DNA from: RFPW01 sp040401595
Lineage (GTDB): Bacteria > Pseudomonadota > Gammaproteobacteria > Burkholderiales > Burkholderiaceae_E
Reading direction: 5' to 3'
Assembly (NCBI GenBank): GCA_040401595.1
Contig: JBBAOE010000021.1
Coordinates: 1 to 60,192 of the forward strand
DNA: 60,192 nt
The number at the start of each line of letters is the position of its first letter. The first letter of the stretch is position 1. A program made the position numbers and the translations under genes. This document shows, in pieces, positions 25,324-34,000 of the stretch. A model generated the notes under the pieces. The model saw only the letters and a list, made by a program, of their open reading frames with translations, was not told where the DNA came from and searched no databases.

Positions 25324-25389
25324 GGGTGACTGTCTGGAACGTGTTGAAGGTGCCGAGTGCTTTCTGGACTGGTTCGGTGGGAGGGCCGC

Positions 25390-26025
25390 TTATTTGACCG
25401 CGGTACCCAGCATCTGCAGGTAGGCAATCAGGGCTTCCAGTTCGGTTTTCCCCTCGACCGCCGTCGCGGCTTCGGCGATGTCCTCATCGGTATATGGGAC
25501 ACCCACTTGGCGCAGGGCCGAAAGGTGGCGTCCAATCGTGGTCGAGTCAACATTCGACTGCGCGAGCCAGGGATAGGCTGGCATGTTGGATTCGGGGACG
25601 AGGTCTCGCGGGTTGAGCAGATGAATGCGATGCCACTCATCAGAATAGCGGGCGCCTACCCGGGCAAGGTCGGGTCCGGTGCGCTTGCTGCCCCATTGGA
25701 ATGGATGGTCCCAGACCGATTCGCCAGCGACGGAGTAATGACCGTAGCGCAGGGTTTCGGCCCGAAGGGGACGGATCATTTGGCTGTGACATCCGTAGCA
25801 GCCTTCCCGAAGATAGATGTCCCGGCCAGCGACCTGAAGCGCCGTATAGGGCTTCAGACCCGTCACCGGTTCCGTGGTGGAACGCTGAAAAAAGAGGGGG
25901 ACGATTTCAACCAAACCACCAATCGCGACCGTACAGAGGATCAATACGATCAATAGCCAGCTGTTGGTCTCGATTTTTTCGTGCGTGAATCCGGATGCCG
26001 CCGGGCTTGGGTCGGAGTGATCCAT
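25390..26025 (-). CDS. ccoO: CcoO, monohaem cytochrome c subunit of cbb3 oxidase
   Basis: A 211-aa subunit with one N-terminal span (SWLLIVLILCTVAIGGLVEI), the haem c motif CYGCHSQ in REGCYGCHSQMIRPLRAE, and the conserved segments YSVAGESVWDHPFQWGSKRT and GPDLARVG. The axial Met lies in ESNMPAYPWL. CcoO passes electrons from CcoP to the low-spin haem b of CcoN. It follows ccoN by 18 nt. Confidence 0.97.
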   Translation of the reverse strand: MDHSDPSPAASGFTHEKIETNSWLLIVLILCTVAIGGLVEIVPLFFQRSTTEPVTGLKPYTALQVAGRDIYLREGCYGCHSQMIRPLRAETLRYGHYSVAGESVWDHPFQWGSKRTGPDLARVGARYSDEWHRIHLLNPRDLVPESNMPAYPWLAQSNVDSTTIGRHLSALRQVGVPYTDEDIAEAATAVEGKTELEALIAYLQMLGTAVK

Positions 26026-26043
26026 GAATATAATCCCTCTGGG

Positions 26044-27540
26044 TCAGTGCGCCAGGCCAGTCGACGGCGCCAGCCTCAGGTTCGGCGCTGTGATGGGCTC
26101 AAATTGGACGGACTTGCCGGCCATGACGGTGCGAACTACGTTGTATGCCATCAGCAACATGCCGCTGAGATAAAGCACCCCACCGATGAACCGGATCACG
26201 TAGTAGGGGTAAGTGGCTTTCACACTTTCAACAAACGAATAGGTCAGGGTGCCGTCATCATTCAATGCACGCCACATCAAACCTTGCATCACGCCGGCGA
26301 TCCACATCGCAGCAATGTACAGAACGATGCCAATCGTGGCGCTCCAGAAGTGCCACTCGATCAATTTGGTGCTCCACATGGCCTGGCGGCCGAACATACG
26401 TGGAATCAGGTAATAGAGGGTTCCCATTGAGACCAGGCCAACCCAGCCCAGGGCGCCAGAGTGCACATGGCCGATGGTCCAATCGGTGTAGTGCGATAGC
26501 GAATTGACGGTCTTGATGGCCATCATGGGGCCTTCGAACGTGGACATCCCGTAGAACGAGAGCGAAACGATCAGAAAGCGCAGGATCGGGTCCTCGCGTA
26601 ATTTGTGCCAGGCGCCCGACAACGTCATGATCCCGTTGATCATGCCTCCCCAGCTGGGCGCCAGCAGGATGAGCGAGAACACCATGCCAAGGGATTGCGT
26701 CCAATCGGGCAAGGCGGTGTAGTGCAGATGGTGCGGCCCCGCCCACATATAGGTAAAGATCAGCGCCCAGAAGTGCACGATCGACAGTCGGTAGGAATAG
26801 ACCGGCCGTCCAGCCTGCTTCGGAACGAAGTAATACATCATGCCGAGGAAGCCGGCGGTCAGGAAAAAACCGACGGCGTTATGTCCGTACCACCACTGAA
26901 TCATCGCGTCTTGTGCACCGGCGTAGGCTGAGTAGCTTTTCATCCAGCCCGCGGGAATCGCCGCGCTGTTGACGATGTGCAGCAGGGCGACTGTCAGGAT
27001 GAAGGCACCAAAGAACCAGTTGGCGACGTAGATATGCCGAACCCTGCGCTTGGCCAGCGTGCCAAAGAAGACGACCGCATAAGACACCCAGACCAAGGCG
27101 ATCAGGATATCGATCGGCCATTCGAGTTCGGCGTATTCCTTACCCTGCGTGTAGCCCAGGGGCAATGAAATTGCGGCGGCAACGATGACAGCCTGCCAGC
27201 CCACGAAGGTGAACAGCGCAAGCGGTGGTGCGAAAAGGGGGGTGTGGCAGGTTCGCTGGGCGCAGTAATAACTGCTTGCGAACAAGGAACAGCCGCCAAA
27301 CGCAAAAATGACCGCGTTGGTATGAAGTGGACGAAGGCGGCCGTAGCTCAGCCAGGGGATTCCGAAGGTGAGATCCGGCCAAGCGAGTTGGGCTGCCAGA
27401 ATCACCCCAACCAGCATGCCGACGACGCCCCAGAGGACCGCCGCCAGGGAAAAAAGTCGCACCACGTCGTATCGATAACAATCTGTGGCGCGGTTGGCGC
27501 TGCCCCCGCCCGAGGTGCCGTTCGAGACCGAAGCGTGCAT
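26044..27540 (-). CDS. ccoN: CcoN, catalytic subunit of cbb3-type cytochrome c oxidase
   Basis: A 498-aa integral membrane haem-copper oxidase subunit with about twelve spans that reduces oxygen with high affinity and pumps protons. Conserved sites include LRPLHTNAVIFAFG (low-spin haem His), WWYGHNAVGFFLTAGFLGMM (Cu-B His region), GPHHLHYTALPDWTQSLGM (Cu-B His pair) and DWTIGHVHSGALGWVGL (haem His ligands). The start is placed at ATG 27540 with AAGGA ten bases upstream; the open frame continues to 27612 but those codons would cover the FNR box. The perfect FNR box at 27599-27612 is centred ~65 nt upstream of the ATG, consistent with a class II promoter and a start of transcription near 27564. 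Confidence 0.97.
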   Translation of the reverse strand: MHASVSNGTSGGGSANRATDCYRYDVVRLFSLAAVLWGVVGMLVGVILAAQLAWPDLTFGIPWLSYGRLRPLHTNAVIFAFGGCSLFASSYYCAQRTCHTPLFAPPLALFTFVGWQAVIVAAAISLPLGYTQGKEYAELEWPIDILIALVWVSYAVVFFGTLAKRRVRHIYVANWFFGAFILTVALLHIVNSAAIPAGWMKSYSAYAGAQDAMIQWWYGHNAVGFFLTAGFLGMMYYFVPKQAGRPVYSYRLSIVHFWALIFTYMWAGPHHLHYTALPDWTQSLGMVFSLILLAPSWGGMINGIMTLSGAWHKLREDPILRFLIVSLSFYGMSTFEGPMMAIKTVNSLSHYTDWTIGHVHSGALGWVGLVSMGTLYYLIPRMFGRQAMWSTKLIEWHFWSATIGIVLYIAAMWIAGVMQGLMWRALNDDGTLTYSFVESVKATYPYYVIRFIGGVLYLSGMLLMAYNVVRTVMAGKSVQFEPITAPNLRLAPSTGLAH

Positions 27541-27598
27541 GGTCAAGTTTTCCTTCATGACAAGTCGTGGATTTTTCCTTCGCGACCTTCGTGCGTTA

Positions 27599-27612
27599 TT
27601 GATCTGGATCAA
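27599..27612 (-). promoter_or_regulatory. FNR box upstream of ccoN
   Basis: TTGATCTGGATCAA matches TTGAT-N4-ATCAA exactly. It overlaps the ccoS stop codon (27609-27611). At -41.5 spacing the ccoN transcript would begin near 27564, just before the start codon at 27540. Confidence 0.9.
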
Positions 27613-27830
27613 GGTCTCGTTGGGGCAGGATGCGACAGAGGGACGCTCTTGGGTTTGGGTGCAAGCCCCGCGCTGCTCGATGGCGCCGGGCTATCGTCGT
27701 CCTCGAGCAATGCTCGGCCCTGAGCCTCGAGGTCATCGAATTGGCCGCTCCTCAGCGACCAAGCGAACACCAGCAAGATCCCGAAGACGAGGAGGACCGA
27801 CAGCGGAACCAGCAGATAAAGGCTTTCCAA
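27609..27830 (-). CDS. ccoS: CcoS, cbb3 oxidase maturation protein
   Basis: A 73-aa protein beginning at TTG 27830, with AAGGA five bases upstream. The N-terminal span MESLYLLVPLSVLLVFGILL is followed by VFAWSLRSGQFDDLEAQGRA and an acidic segment, the invariant W-x-x-x-S/N-G-Q-F/Y-D-D-L pattern of FixS/CcoS. CcoS is needed for insertion of copper and haem into CcoN. It sits 30 nt after ccoI and ends within the FNR box that drives ccoN. Confidence 0.93.
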   Translation of the reverse strand: MESLYLLVPLSVLLVFGILLVFAWSLRSGQFDDLEAQGRALLEDDDSPAPSSSAGLAPKPKSVPLSHPAPTRP

Positions 27831-27860
27831 GATTGTCCTTTGGTTCCACCTGGATTTCGG

Positions 27861-30155
27861 TTAGCCGCGCAACAGTCGCAGCGCATTCAGAATCACGATC
27901 AACGAGGAACCTGCCATACCAAGTCCTGCAAGGGCCGGTGGCATCGCGCCGACGACGGCCAGAGGGACGCAGACCGCATTGTAAGACCCTGCCCAAAGGA
28001 GATTTTGCCGAATGATCCTCATCGAGCGCTGAGCAATCTCGCGCAGAACATTCAAATCGCCGAGGCGATTGGACAACAAAATGATATCGGAGTGCAGTTG
28101 TGCGATCGGCGCCGCGCTGCCGACAGCCACTGAAACATCGGCCAGTGCCAGCATCGGTGCGTCATTGATGCCGTCGCCCACCACTGCGACGATGTGGTTC
28201 TGTGACTGCATCCGCTGGACCCAGGCGTACTTGCCCTCTGGGGTGGCGTCTGACAAGGTCTGATGGATGGCTAGGCTTTGAGTCAGGTGCTCGACCGCTG
28301 GCGCACGATCGCCTGATAGGACTGCGATCTCGATCCCGGCGGTGGCAAGTCGGTCCAGGGTTGCGCGGGCATCACTGCGCAGCGTTTCGTGGAAGGTGAA
28401 GCGGGCGATCAACTGGTCGTTGACGGCTAACCATGTCTGCGGACGCAGGGAACGGTTCGGCAGGCCCGCCTCGAAGGCAGGATGTGTCGCGCCTTTCTGC
28501 AAGGATTCGCGTCCAAGGGTGACGTCCAGCGGTCGTCCCGCGAAGTGGATGCGGCCCGCCAGGCCGGAGCCGGGTTGCTCGGCTACGTCCGAGGCGCTCG
28601 GCAACTCCAGGCGGTGCTCCTGCGCTGCAAGCACCAGAGACCGAGCCATTGGATGCAATGAGCTGTGGGCCAATGCGGCTGCGATCGCCAGGCAATCGAG
28701 TTCAGAGTAGTCGCCCTGCGGTTGGGACAATTCAATTGCGTCGACCCCCATCCGGCCGTCACTGAGCGTGCCCGTTTTGTCGAAGACGATGAGGTCGATT
28801 TTGGCGAGCGCTTCGATCACGGCCGGGCTTCGCAGCAAAATCCCGTTTGCCGCGAGCCTCGATGTCGCGGCCAGCGTGACGGCCGGCATGGCCAGGGAAA
28901 ATGCGCAGGGGCAGGTCACGATGAGCACCGCGACCATGATCGACACGGAGCGTCCGGGTTCGATCTGCCACCAGATCGCACCAGCCACGCCAGCAGCGAT
29001 CAGGATGGCGACCAGAAAGCCCTGAGCGCATCGATCGGCAAGCACGGCGGCCGGTGGTTTTTCGTCGGCCGCACGCCGCACTAGATCGGCGATCTGGCCA
29101 AAGCGGGTGGCATGCCCGGTGCGCAGGATACGCAGCCAGATCAGTCCATCCAGGTTTTGGCTACCGGCGACAACCGCGTCACCGGATTGCTTCGTAATCG
29201 GGTCGGATTCCCCGGTCAGCAGAGACTCATCGGCATGGGAGCGCCCAGCGATAACGATCGCGTCCGCCGGGATGGTTTGGCCAGCCGCGACACGCACGAT
29301 ATCGTCCGGTTGGAGGCGTCCCGAAGGGACCTGCTCGAAATCGGTATCCACTAGATCATCGCAGTTTTTGGCAAGGCTGCCTTGTTTGACGCGGTCCGTG
29401 ACTTCGGGGATCCGCGTCAGCAAGCGATCGAGACCATCCGCAGCCTGCGTGCGCAATTTCGCCTCCAGCCAACGGCCGGCCAACAGAAAGGTGACGAACA
29501 TGGTGACGGAGTCATTCCAGACGTCCCCTTCGCCCGTCCAGGTTGTGACCGTGCTCGCCCCGAAGGCGATGGCGATACCCAGAGCTACGGTGACGTCCAT
29601 GCTGATCCGGCCAAGGCGAAGGGCGGACCAGGCCCCGCAAAAAAATGGCGTCGCCGAAAAACAGACGACAGGCACAGTCAGCATCCATTCGGCCCACCGC
29701 AGCAGCTGTAACTGGTCGGGCGTGAGATCCCCCAGATTGGCAACGTATCGCGGCAGCGAGTACATCATGACTTGCATCATGCAAAAAAACGCCACGAATA
29801 GCCGCCACAGTGCCCGCCGTTGCTCACGCACACGAATCAGTGAGGCAGCTTCGAGCGATTGCGGAAGGGCTGGATATCCGAGTGCGTCAAGCCGAGACAG
29901 CAGCGCTGACAGGGTTGTCTTTGCAGGGTTCCAGCGGATCTGGACATGTTGCGTGGCCGCGACCGCGCGGACGCTCTCGGTCCAAGGCGCCAGCGCCTGC
30001 TCGATCAGGGTGGTACAGGCTGCACAGTGAATCGCAGGCACCTGCAGGCGGGCCTCGAGGCAGGGCTCGGCGGCCCCCGAATACGCAGCCGCTACCCGTG
30101 CGAGTTCCTCCGGATGGTCATAGGCATCGAAGGTTTCGGTCGCGAGGCTGCGCAT
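27861..30155 (-). CDS. ccoI: CcoI/FixI, P1B-type copper-transporting ATPase for cbb3 assembly
   Basis: A 764-aa copper-transporting P-type ATPase. The N-terminal heavy-metal domain has CAAC (C44, C47). Eight spans include the transport motif TCPCAFSLAMP. Catalytic motifs are DKTGT (phosphorylated Asp), the TGES loop, SSLHPMA (HP locus) and GDGINDAP. The organisation before ccoS and the cbb3 structural genes identifies it as the CcoI/CopA2 subfamily, which exports copper to the periplasm for oxidase assembly rather than for detoxification. No FNR box was found directly upstream (30156-30238). Confidence 0.93.
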   Translation of the reverse strand: MRSLATETFDAYDHPEELARVAAAYSGAAEPCLEARLQVPAIHCAACTTLIEQALAPWTESVRAVAATQHVQIRWNPAKTTLSALLSRLDALGYPALPQSLEAASLIRVREQRRALWRLFVAFFCMMQVMMYSLPRYVANLGDLTPDQLQLLRWAEWMLTVPVVCFSATPFFCGAWSALRLGRISMDVTVALGIAIAFGASTVTTWTGEGDVWNDSVTMFVTFLLAGRWLEAKLRTQAADGLDRLLTRIPEVTDRVKQGSLAKNCDDLVDTDFEQVPSGRLQPDDIVRVAAGQTIPADAIVIAGRSHADESLLTGESDPITKQSGDAVVAGSQNLDGLIWLRILRTGHATRFGQIADLVRRAADEKPPAAVLADRCAQGFLVAILIAAGVAGAIWWQIEPGRSVSIMVAVLIVTCPCAFSLAMPAVTLAATSRLAANGILLRSPAVIEALAKIDLIVFDKTGTLSDGRMGVDAIELSQPQGDYSELDCLAIAAALAHSSLHPMARSLVLAAQEHRLELPSASDVAEQPGSGLAGRIHFAGRPLDVTLGRESLQKGATHPAFEAGLPNRSLRPQTWLAVNDQLIARFTFHETLRSDARATLDRLATAGIEIAVLSGDRAPAVEHLTQSLAIHQTLSDATPEGKYAWVQRMQSQNHIVAVVGDGINDAPMLALADVSVAVGSAAPIAQLHSDIILLSNRLGDLNVLREIAQRSMRIIRQNLLWAGSYNAVCVPLAVVGAMPPALAGLGMAGSSLIVILNALRLLRG

Positions 30156-30238
30156 CTGGGTGGTGGGTTTGGCCGCTGCAGGGAACGCATCTTATCCAAG
30201 TGGCATTCGATCCCTGACCCAGCATTGCGCGAAATCGC

Positions 30239-30814
30239 CTAGGCGTGTCCGAAATTTGGCAGCTTCAGGAGGTTCATCGCGACAATGACCCGCGAGTCGT
30301 GGTTTTCAGGCACATGATGTGGAAGCATTCCGGGAAACAGCATCATCCAGCCAGGGCGAGGGGTGATCACGAGATGGTCGTCAAACACAATCGGCGCGCA
30401 GTTCGGCCCCGCTTCGAGATAGATCACGGCCACAAAATCCGACGGGAAATGGGTGTGCCTCAGGGTGTGATCGGATTCGTCATAAATCGCACCCCAGCAA
30501 TCGGTGACCGTCAGGTCCAGATTGAGTTTCGCCATATCGGTGACCAAAAACTGTTTCGAAGCCCGCATCGCGAGCTCGCGAACGGTCTGGGTCAATGGAC
30601 CGAACTTGGCATTGAGCTGATGGCTCTTCCAGGGGCTCATGTAAACCGAGCGTACGTTGGAGGGAGTTGACTCGGGATGGCTTTCCTGGAGTTCTGCAAT
30701 GGCTTGCCTGGCCAGAATCAGTTGGTCCGCCACCGCGCCCAGATAGCAGTGAAAGACGGGCAGTTTGGTGGAAACCTCATATTGGCCGAGTTCAATGGCA
30801 GTCGTCGTAGGCAT
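30239..30814 (-). CDS. Putative 2-oxoglutarate/Fe(II)-dependent oxygenase (PF13759-like)
   Basis: A 191-aa soluble protein. The facial-triad pattern appears as HTHFPSDFVAVIYLEAGPNC (His-x-Asp type ligands) and LPHHVPENHDSRVIVAMNL, where the distal His and the Arg that binds 2-oxoglutarate carboxylate are expected. The segment RSVYMSPWKSHQLNAKFGPL and the length match the TIGR02466/PF13759 group of putative oxygenases. The substrate is unknown. It diverges from the adenylyl cyclase gene across a region with two FNR-type boxes, an interesting placement for an oxygen-using enzyme. It is followed 83 nt later by ccoI, but as a separate unit. Confidence 0.8.
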   Translation of the reverse strand: MPTTTAIELGQYEVSTKLPVFHCYLGAVADQLILARQAIAELQESHPESTPSNVRSVYMSPWKSHQLNAKFGPLTQTVRELAMRASKQFLVTDMAKLNLDLTVTDCWGAIYDESDHTLRHTHFPSDFVAVIYLEAGPNCAPIVFDDHLVITPRPGWMMLFPGMLPHHVPENHDSRVIVAMNLLKLPNFGHA

Positions 30815-30896
30815 CGTTTAGCTTTGAGGATCGAGAAACAGGCGAGGTGACGTTGGAGTGTTAATCGCCAGTCTCGGTTATCTATCAAAACCGGGT

Positions 30897-30910
30897 TTGA
30901 TCCAGATCAA
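30897..30910. promoter_or_regulatory. Perfect FNR box in the divergent oxygenase/cyclase region
   Basis: TTGATCCAGATCAA matches the FNR consensus exactly. Its centre is ~89 nt from the oxygenase ATG and ~100 nt from the cyclase ATG, so it could serve either gene. Confidence 0.85.
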
Positions 30911-30920
30911 TTCGGGAGGT

Positions 30921-30934
30921 TTAATCAAGATCAA
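30921..30934. promoter_or_regulatory. Second, one-mismatch FNR box
   Basis: TTAATCAAGATCAA differs from the FNR consensus at one position. Its centre is 24 bp from that of the first box. A TATGCT hexamer at 30960-30965 lies 34 bp downstream of its centre on the plus strand, a spacing compatible with an FNR-activated promoter for the cyclase gene and with a start of translation at 31003. Confidence 0.65.
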
Positions 30935-31002
30935 ATCGAGGAGGGTTCCCCGATCTCGTTATGCTGGCTGGCCTGGCGACATATCTCTCACGTGGGAATC
31001 TC

Positions 31003-34000
31003 ATGACCGAGTATCTGAATGCGTTAGCCAGCTACTTACCAAAGCTCATTGTCGAGCGCGCGAACGATGGCCGCCTCAGTGGTGGCGAGCCGAGTTCGGA
31101 GGAATTTGCGGCGGCGTTGCTGTTTGCCGATGTCTCCGGATTCACGAAGCTCACCGAATACCTGACCGCTCAGGGCCCGGCCGGGACTGAACATCTCACG
31201 CAGGTGCTGAATCTCTACTTTGGTCAGATCATTGATATTGTCGATCGATGGGGCGGGGACGTCGTCAAGTTTGCTGGCGATGCCTTGATCGCACTCTGGC
31301 CGACGCCAGACAGCGATTTCCGGGAGGAAGACGCGAGCGGAGCGCTGGACATTGCGTGCGCATTGAACCCTGCCCCGGAGGGGCTAGGGACCTCAAACGG
31401 CGCTGGCGGCAGGACTCAAACGTCCACTGCGATTGCTGCGCAAAGGGCAACTGCATGCGCGCTCGAGTTACAGGACAGGTTGAATCATTATCCCGTCGGC
31501 GATGGACTGCACCTCTCGATGAAAGTGGCGGTCGGCGCCGGGCGGGTCACTTGTGTGCAACTCGGTGGAATTTATGACCGCTGGGAGTTTCTCGTGGCGG
31601 GTTCGCCGCTTGAACAGGTTGGAATCGCCAACGGGCTGGCTGCACCCGGTGAGGTGGTCATTTCGACACCGGTTCAATTCCTGATTGGTTCCCAGTGGCC
31701 GCTCGAGCCGCTCGAGCCGCTCGGTGAGGGGATGTATCGAGTTAGCAGGCTTTCAGAGGTGAGCCGGCCCGAGTTGTCCCAGCTGGCGATTCTGCCTCGT
31801 GCGGCTGCGTTATTGCGTCGCTATATTCCTGGCGCTATCCGCACTCGCCTTGACGCCAATCAGAGCGATTGGCTGGGTGAGCAGCGCCGACTGTCGGTGA
31901 TCTTCGTTAACCTGCCTGGTTTCAATTCGCAGACCCCACTGCTAGAAGCAGATCGCATCATGAAAGCGATGCAGATGGCGCTCTACCGCTTCGAAGGAAG
32001 TGTGAACAAGATTAGCGTTGATGACAAAGGGGCATCCTTGATTGCGGTCCTGGGTCTGCCGCCTCTCGGTCATGTGGACGACGCAGAACGGGCGGTTCGG
32101 GCTGCTCTGGCGATGCGTCGGGTGGTTGCCGATGCAGGGCAGGAATGTGCGGTTGGAATCACGAGTGGCCTGGCATTCTGCGGCACCATCGGCAACGCCC
32201 GGCGCCGCGAATATACGGTGATGGGCAACGTCGTCAATCTGTCCGCTCGCCTGATGCAAGCCGCCAAATCGCCTGGACACGGCGGTTTGCTTTGCGATGA
32301 GACGACCTGGGCGGCGGCTCGGGGACGCCTGCCATTTGAGCGGTTGCCCGCGATCGCGGTGAAGGGACGATCGGATCCCATCGCCATTTTTCGTCCAATC
32401 GTCAACAACGACCCGCTGCAGCATCAAGATGACCTGCGCAATGAGACTTCGATCGGGCGGGAGTCAGAGATGGCTCGTCTTGCCGGGTATCTCAAGCAGT
32501 TTCGTGAGCGCAGATCCGGTGGTCTGTTGCTCGTTAAAGCAGATCATGGCATGGGCAAGACTGGCTTGCTCCAGGGCGTCGCGCTTGAAGCGCGTGAGTT
32601 GGGGTTTCAGGTTCTGGTCGGCACTGGGGATGCCATTGATCAGCAGTCACCTTATCGCGTCTGGCGCGGTATCTTTGAAATGGCGTTCCGCGCCGCCCTC
32701 GGCCAGTCTGACCTCGCTGCTCGTCGCTACGCCGTGTTGGCGGCTCTGCCCGATGACCCACGACTACTCGAAGTGGCACCCCTCCTCGAATCCATCCTGC
32801 CGCTGGGGTGGAAAGACAACGAGTTGACGGGGCGGTTGACGGGCGAGCAGCGCGCTGAACGAACCCGCTCGCTATTGGCTGCGGTTTTGAGCGATCTGGG
32901 GAATCGATCTCCGCTTCTCATCATGGTGCACGAACTGCAGTGGGTTGACAGCGCGTCGGCCGCGCTTATCCAGGTCTTGCTGAAGCAGCCAGTCCCGCCG
33001 GTTATTCTCGCTTCGATCACGACAGAGGGAGGGACTGGCGAGCAGTGGATTCGTGATCTGAAATCTTCCAAAAGTGCGCAGATGCTTGAGTTGGGCCCGC
33101 TCGGCGCAGAGGCTATTTTGCGTGTGGCCAGTGCAAGTTTAGGCGTCGCTTCGCTGCCGGATCTCGCGGCCCGCCTCATTGTCGAGCGCGCTGAGGGGAC
33201 GCCACTCTTCGCTGCCGAAATGGCATTGGCCCTACGCGACGATGGGTTTCTCGACCTGTCAGACCAGGAGGCGCGGTGGACTGGGGGCAACGATCTCACC
33301 GCCATTCGGTTGCCCGATACGATCGAGGGGCTGATTACGGCACGTATCGATCGACTTTCTCCCGACGAACAGCTCACGATTAAAGTCGCCAGTGTGATCG
33401 GCAGCCAATTTGAAAGTGAAACATTGGCTGCGATTCATCCGGTCTTGAGTGATCAGCCCGCAGTGGATTCGCACTGTGAGGTCTTCGATCAGGTGCTGCT
33501 GACCGCGCGTGTGCGCAAGGCGCTTCGACGGGGCCTCCAATATCGCTTTCGCAGTGAGTTGTTGCTCCAAGTCATCTACAACATGATGCTGTTTTCGCAG
33601 CGCCGCGATTTGCACGAGGCCTTGGCTCAACAATATGAGCGGGAAGGGATCGCCCTGGCGCCCGAGATGTCAGCGACCATGGCCTATCACTGGGACCGTG
33701 CATCGCATGACCGCGTAGCGCGCCCCCTGTGCGCTCAAAAAGCAGTCCACTACTATTTGGAGTCGGGGCGCCGTGCGGTCGTCGCTGCCGCAGCGCGTGA
33801 AGCTGAGCGCGCATTTCGGCGGGCCTTGAGCCTTCTCCCCCAGTGTCCTGAAGGCGATGACAAAACCAGTGTCGCCATCGAATTGCAGTTGGGCCTTGGT
33901 GCCCTTCGGATGGCAAATCACGGGTGGGCGGATGAAGAGGTTGCGCAACTCTTCGCCGGTGCGCGGGCTCTATGCCTTGAGCATGGCCGTAGCGACCTGT

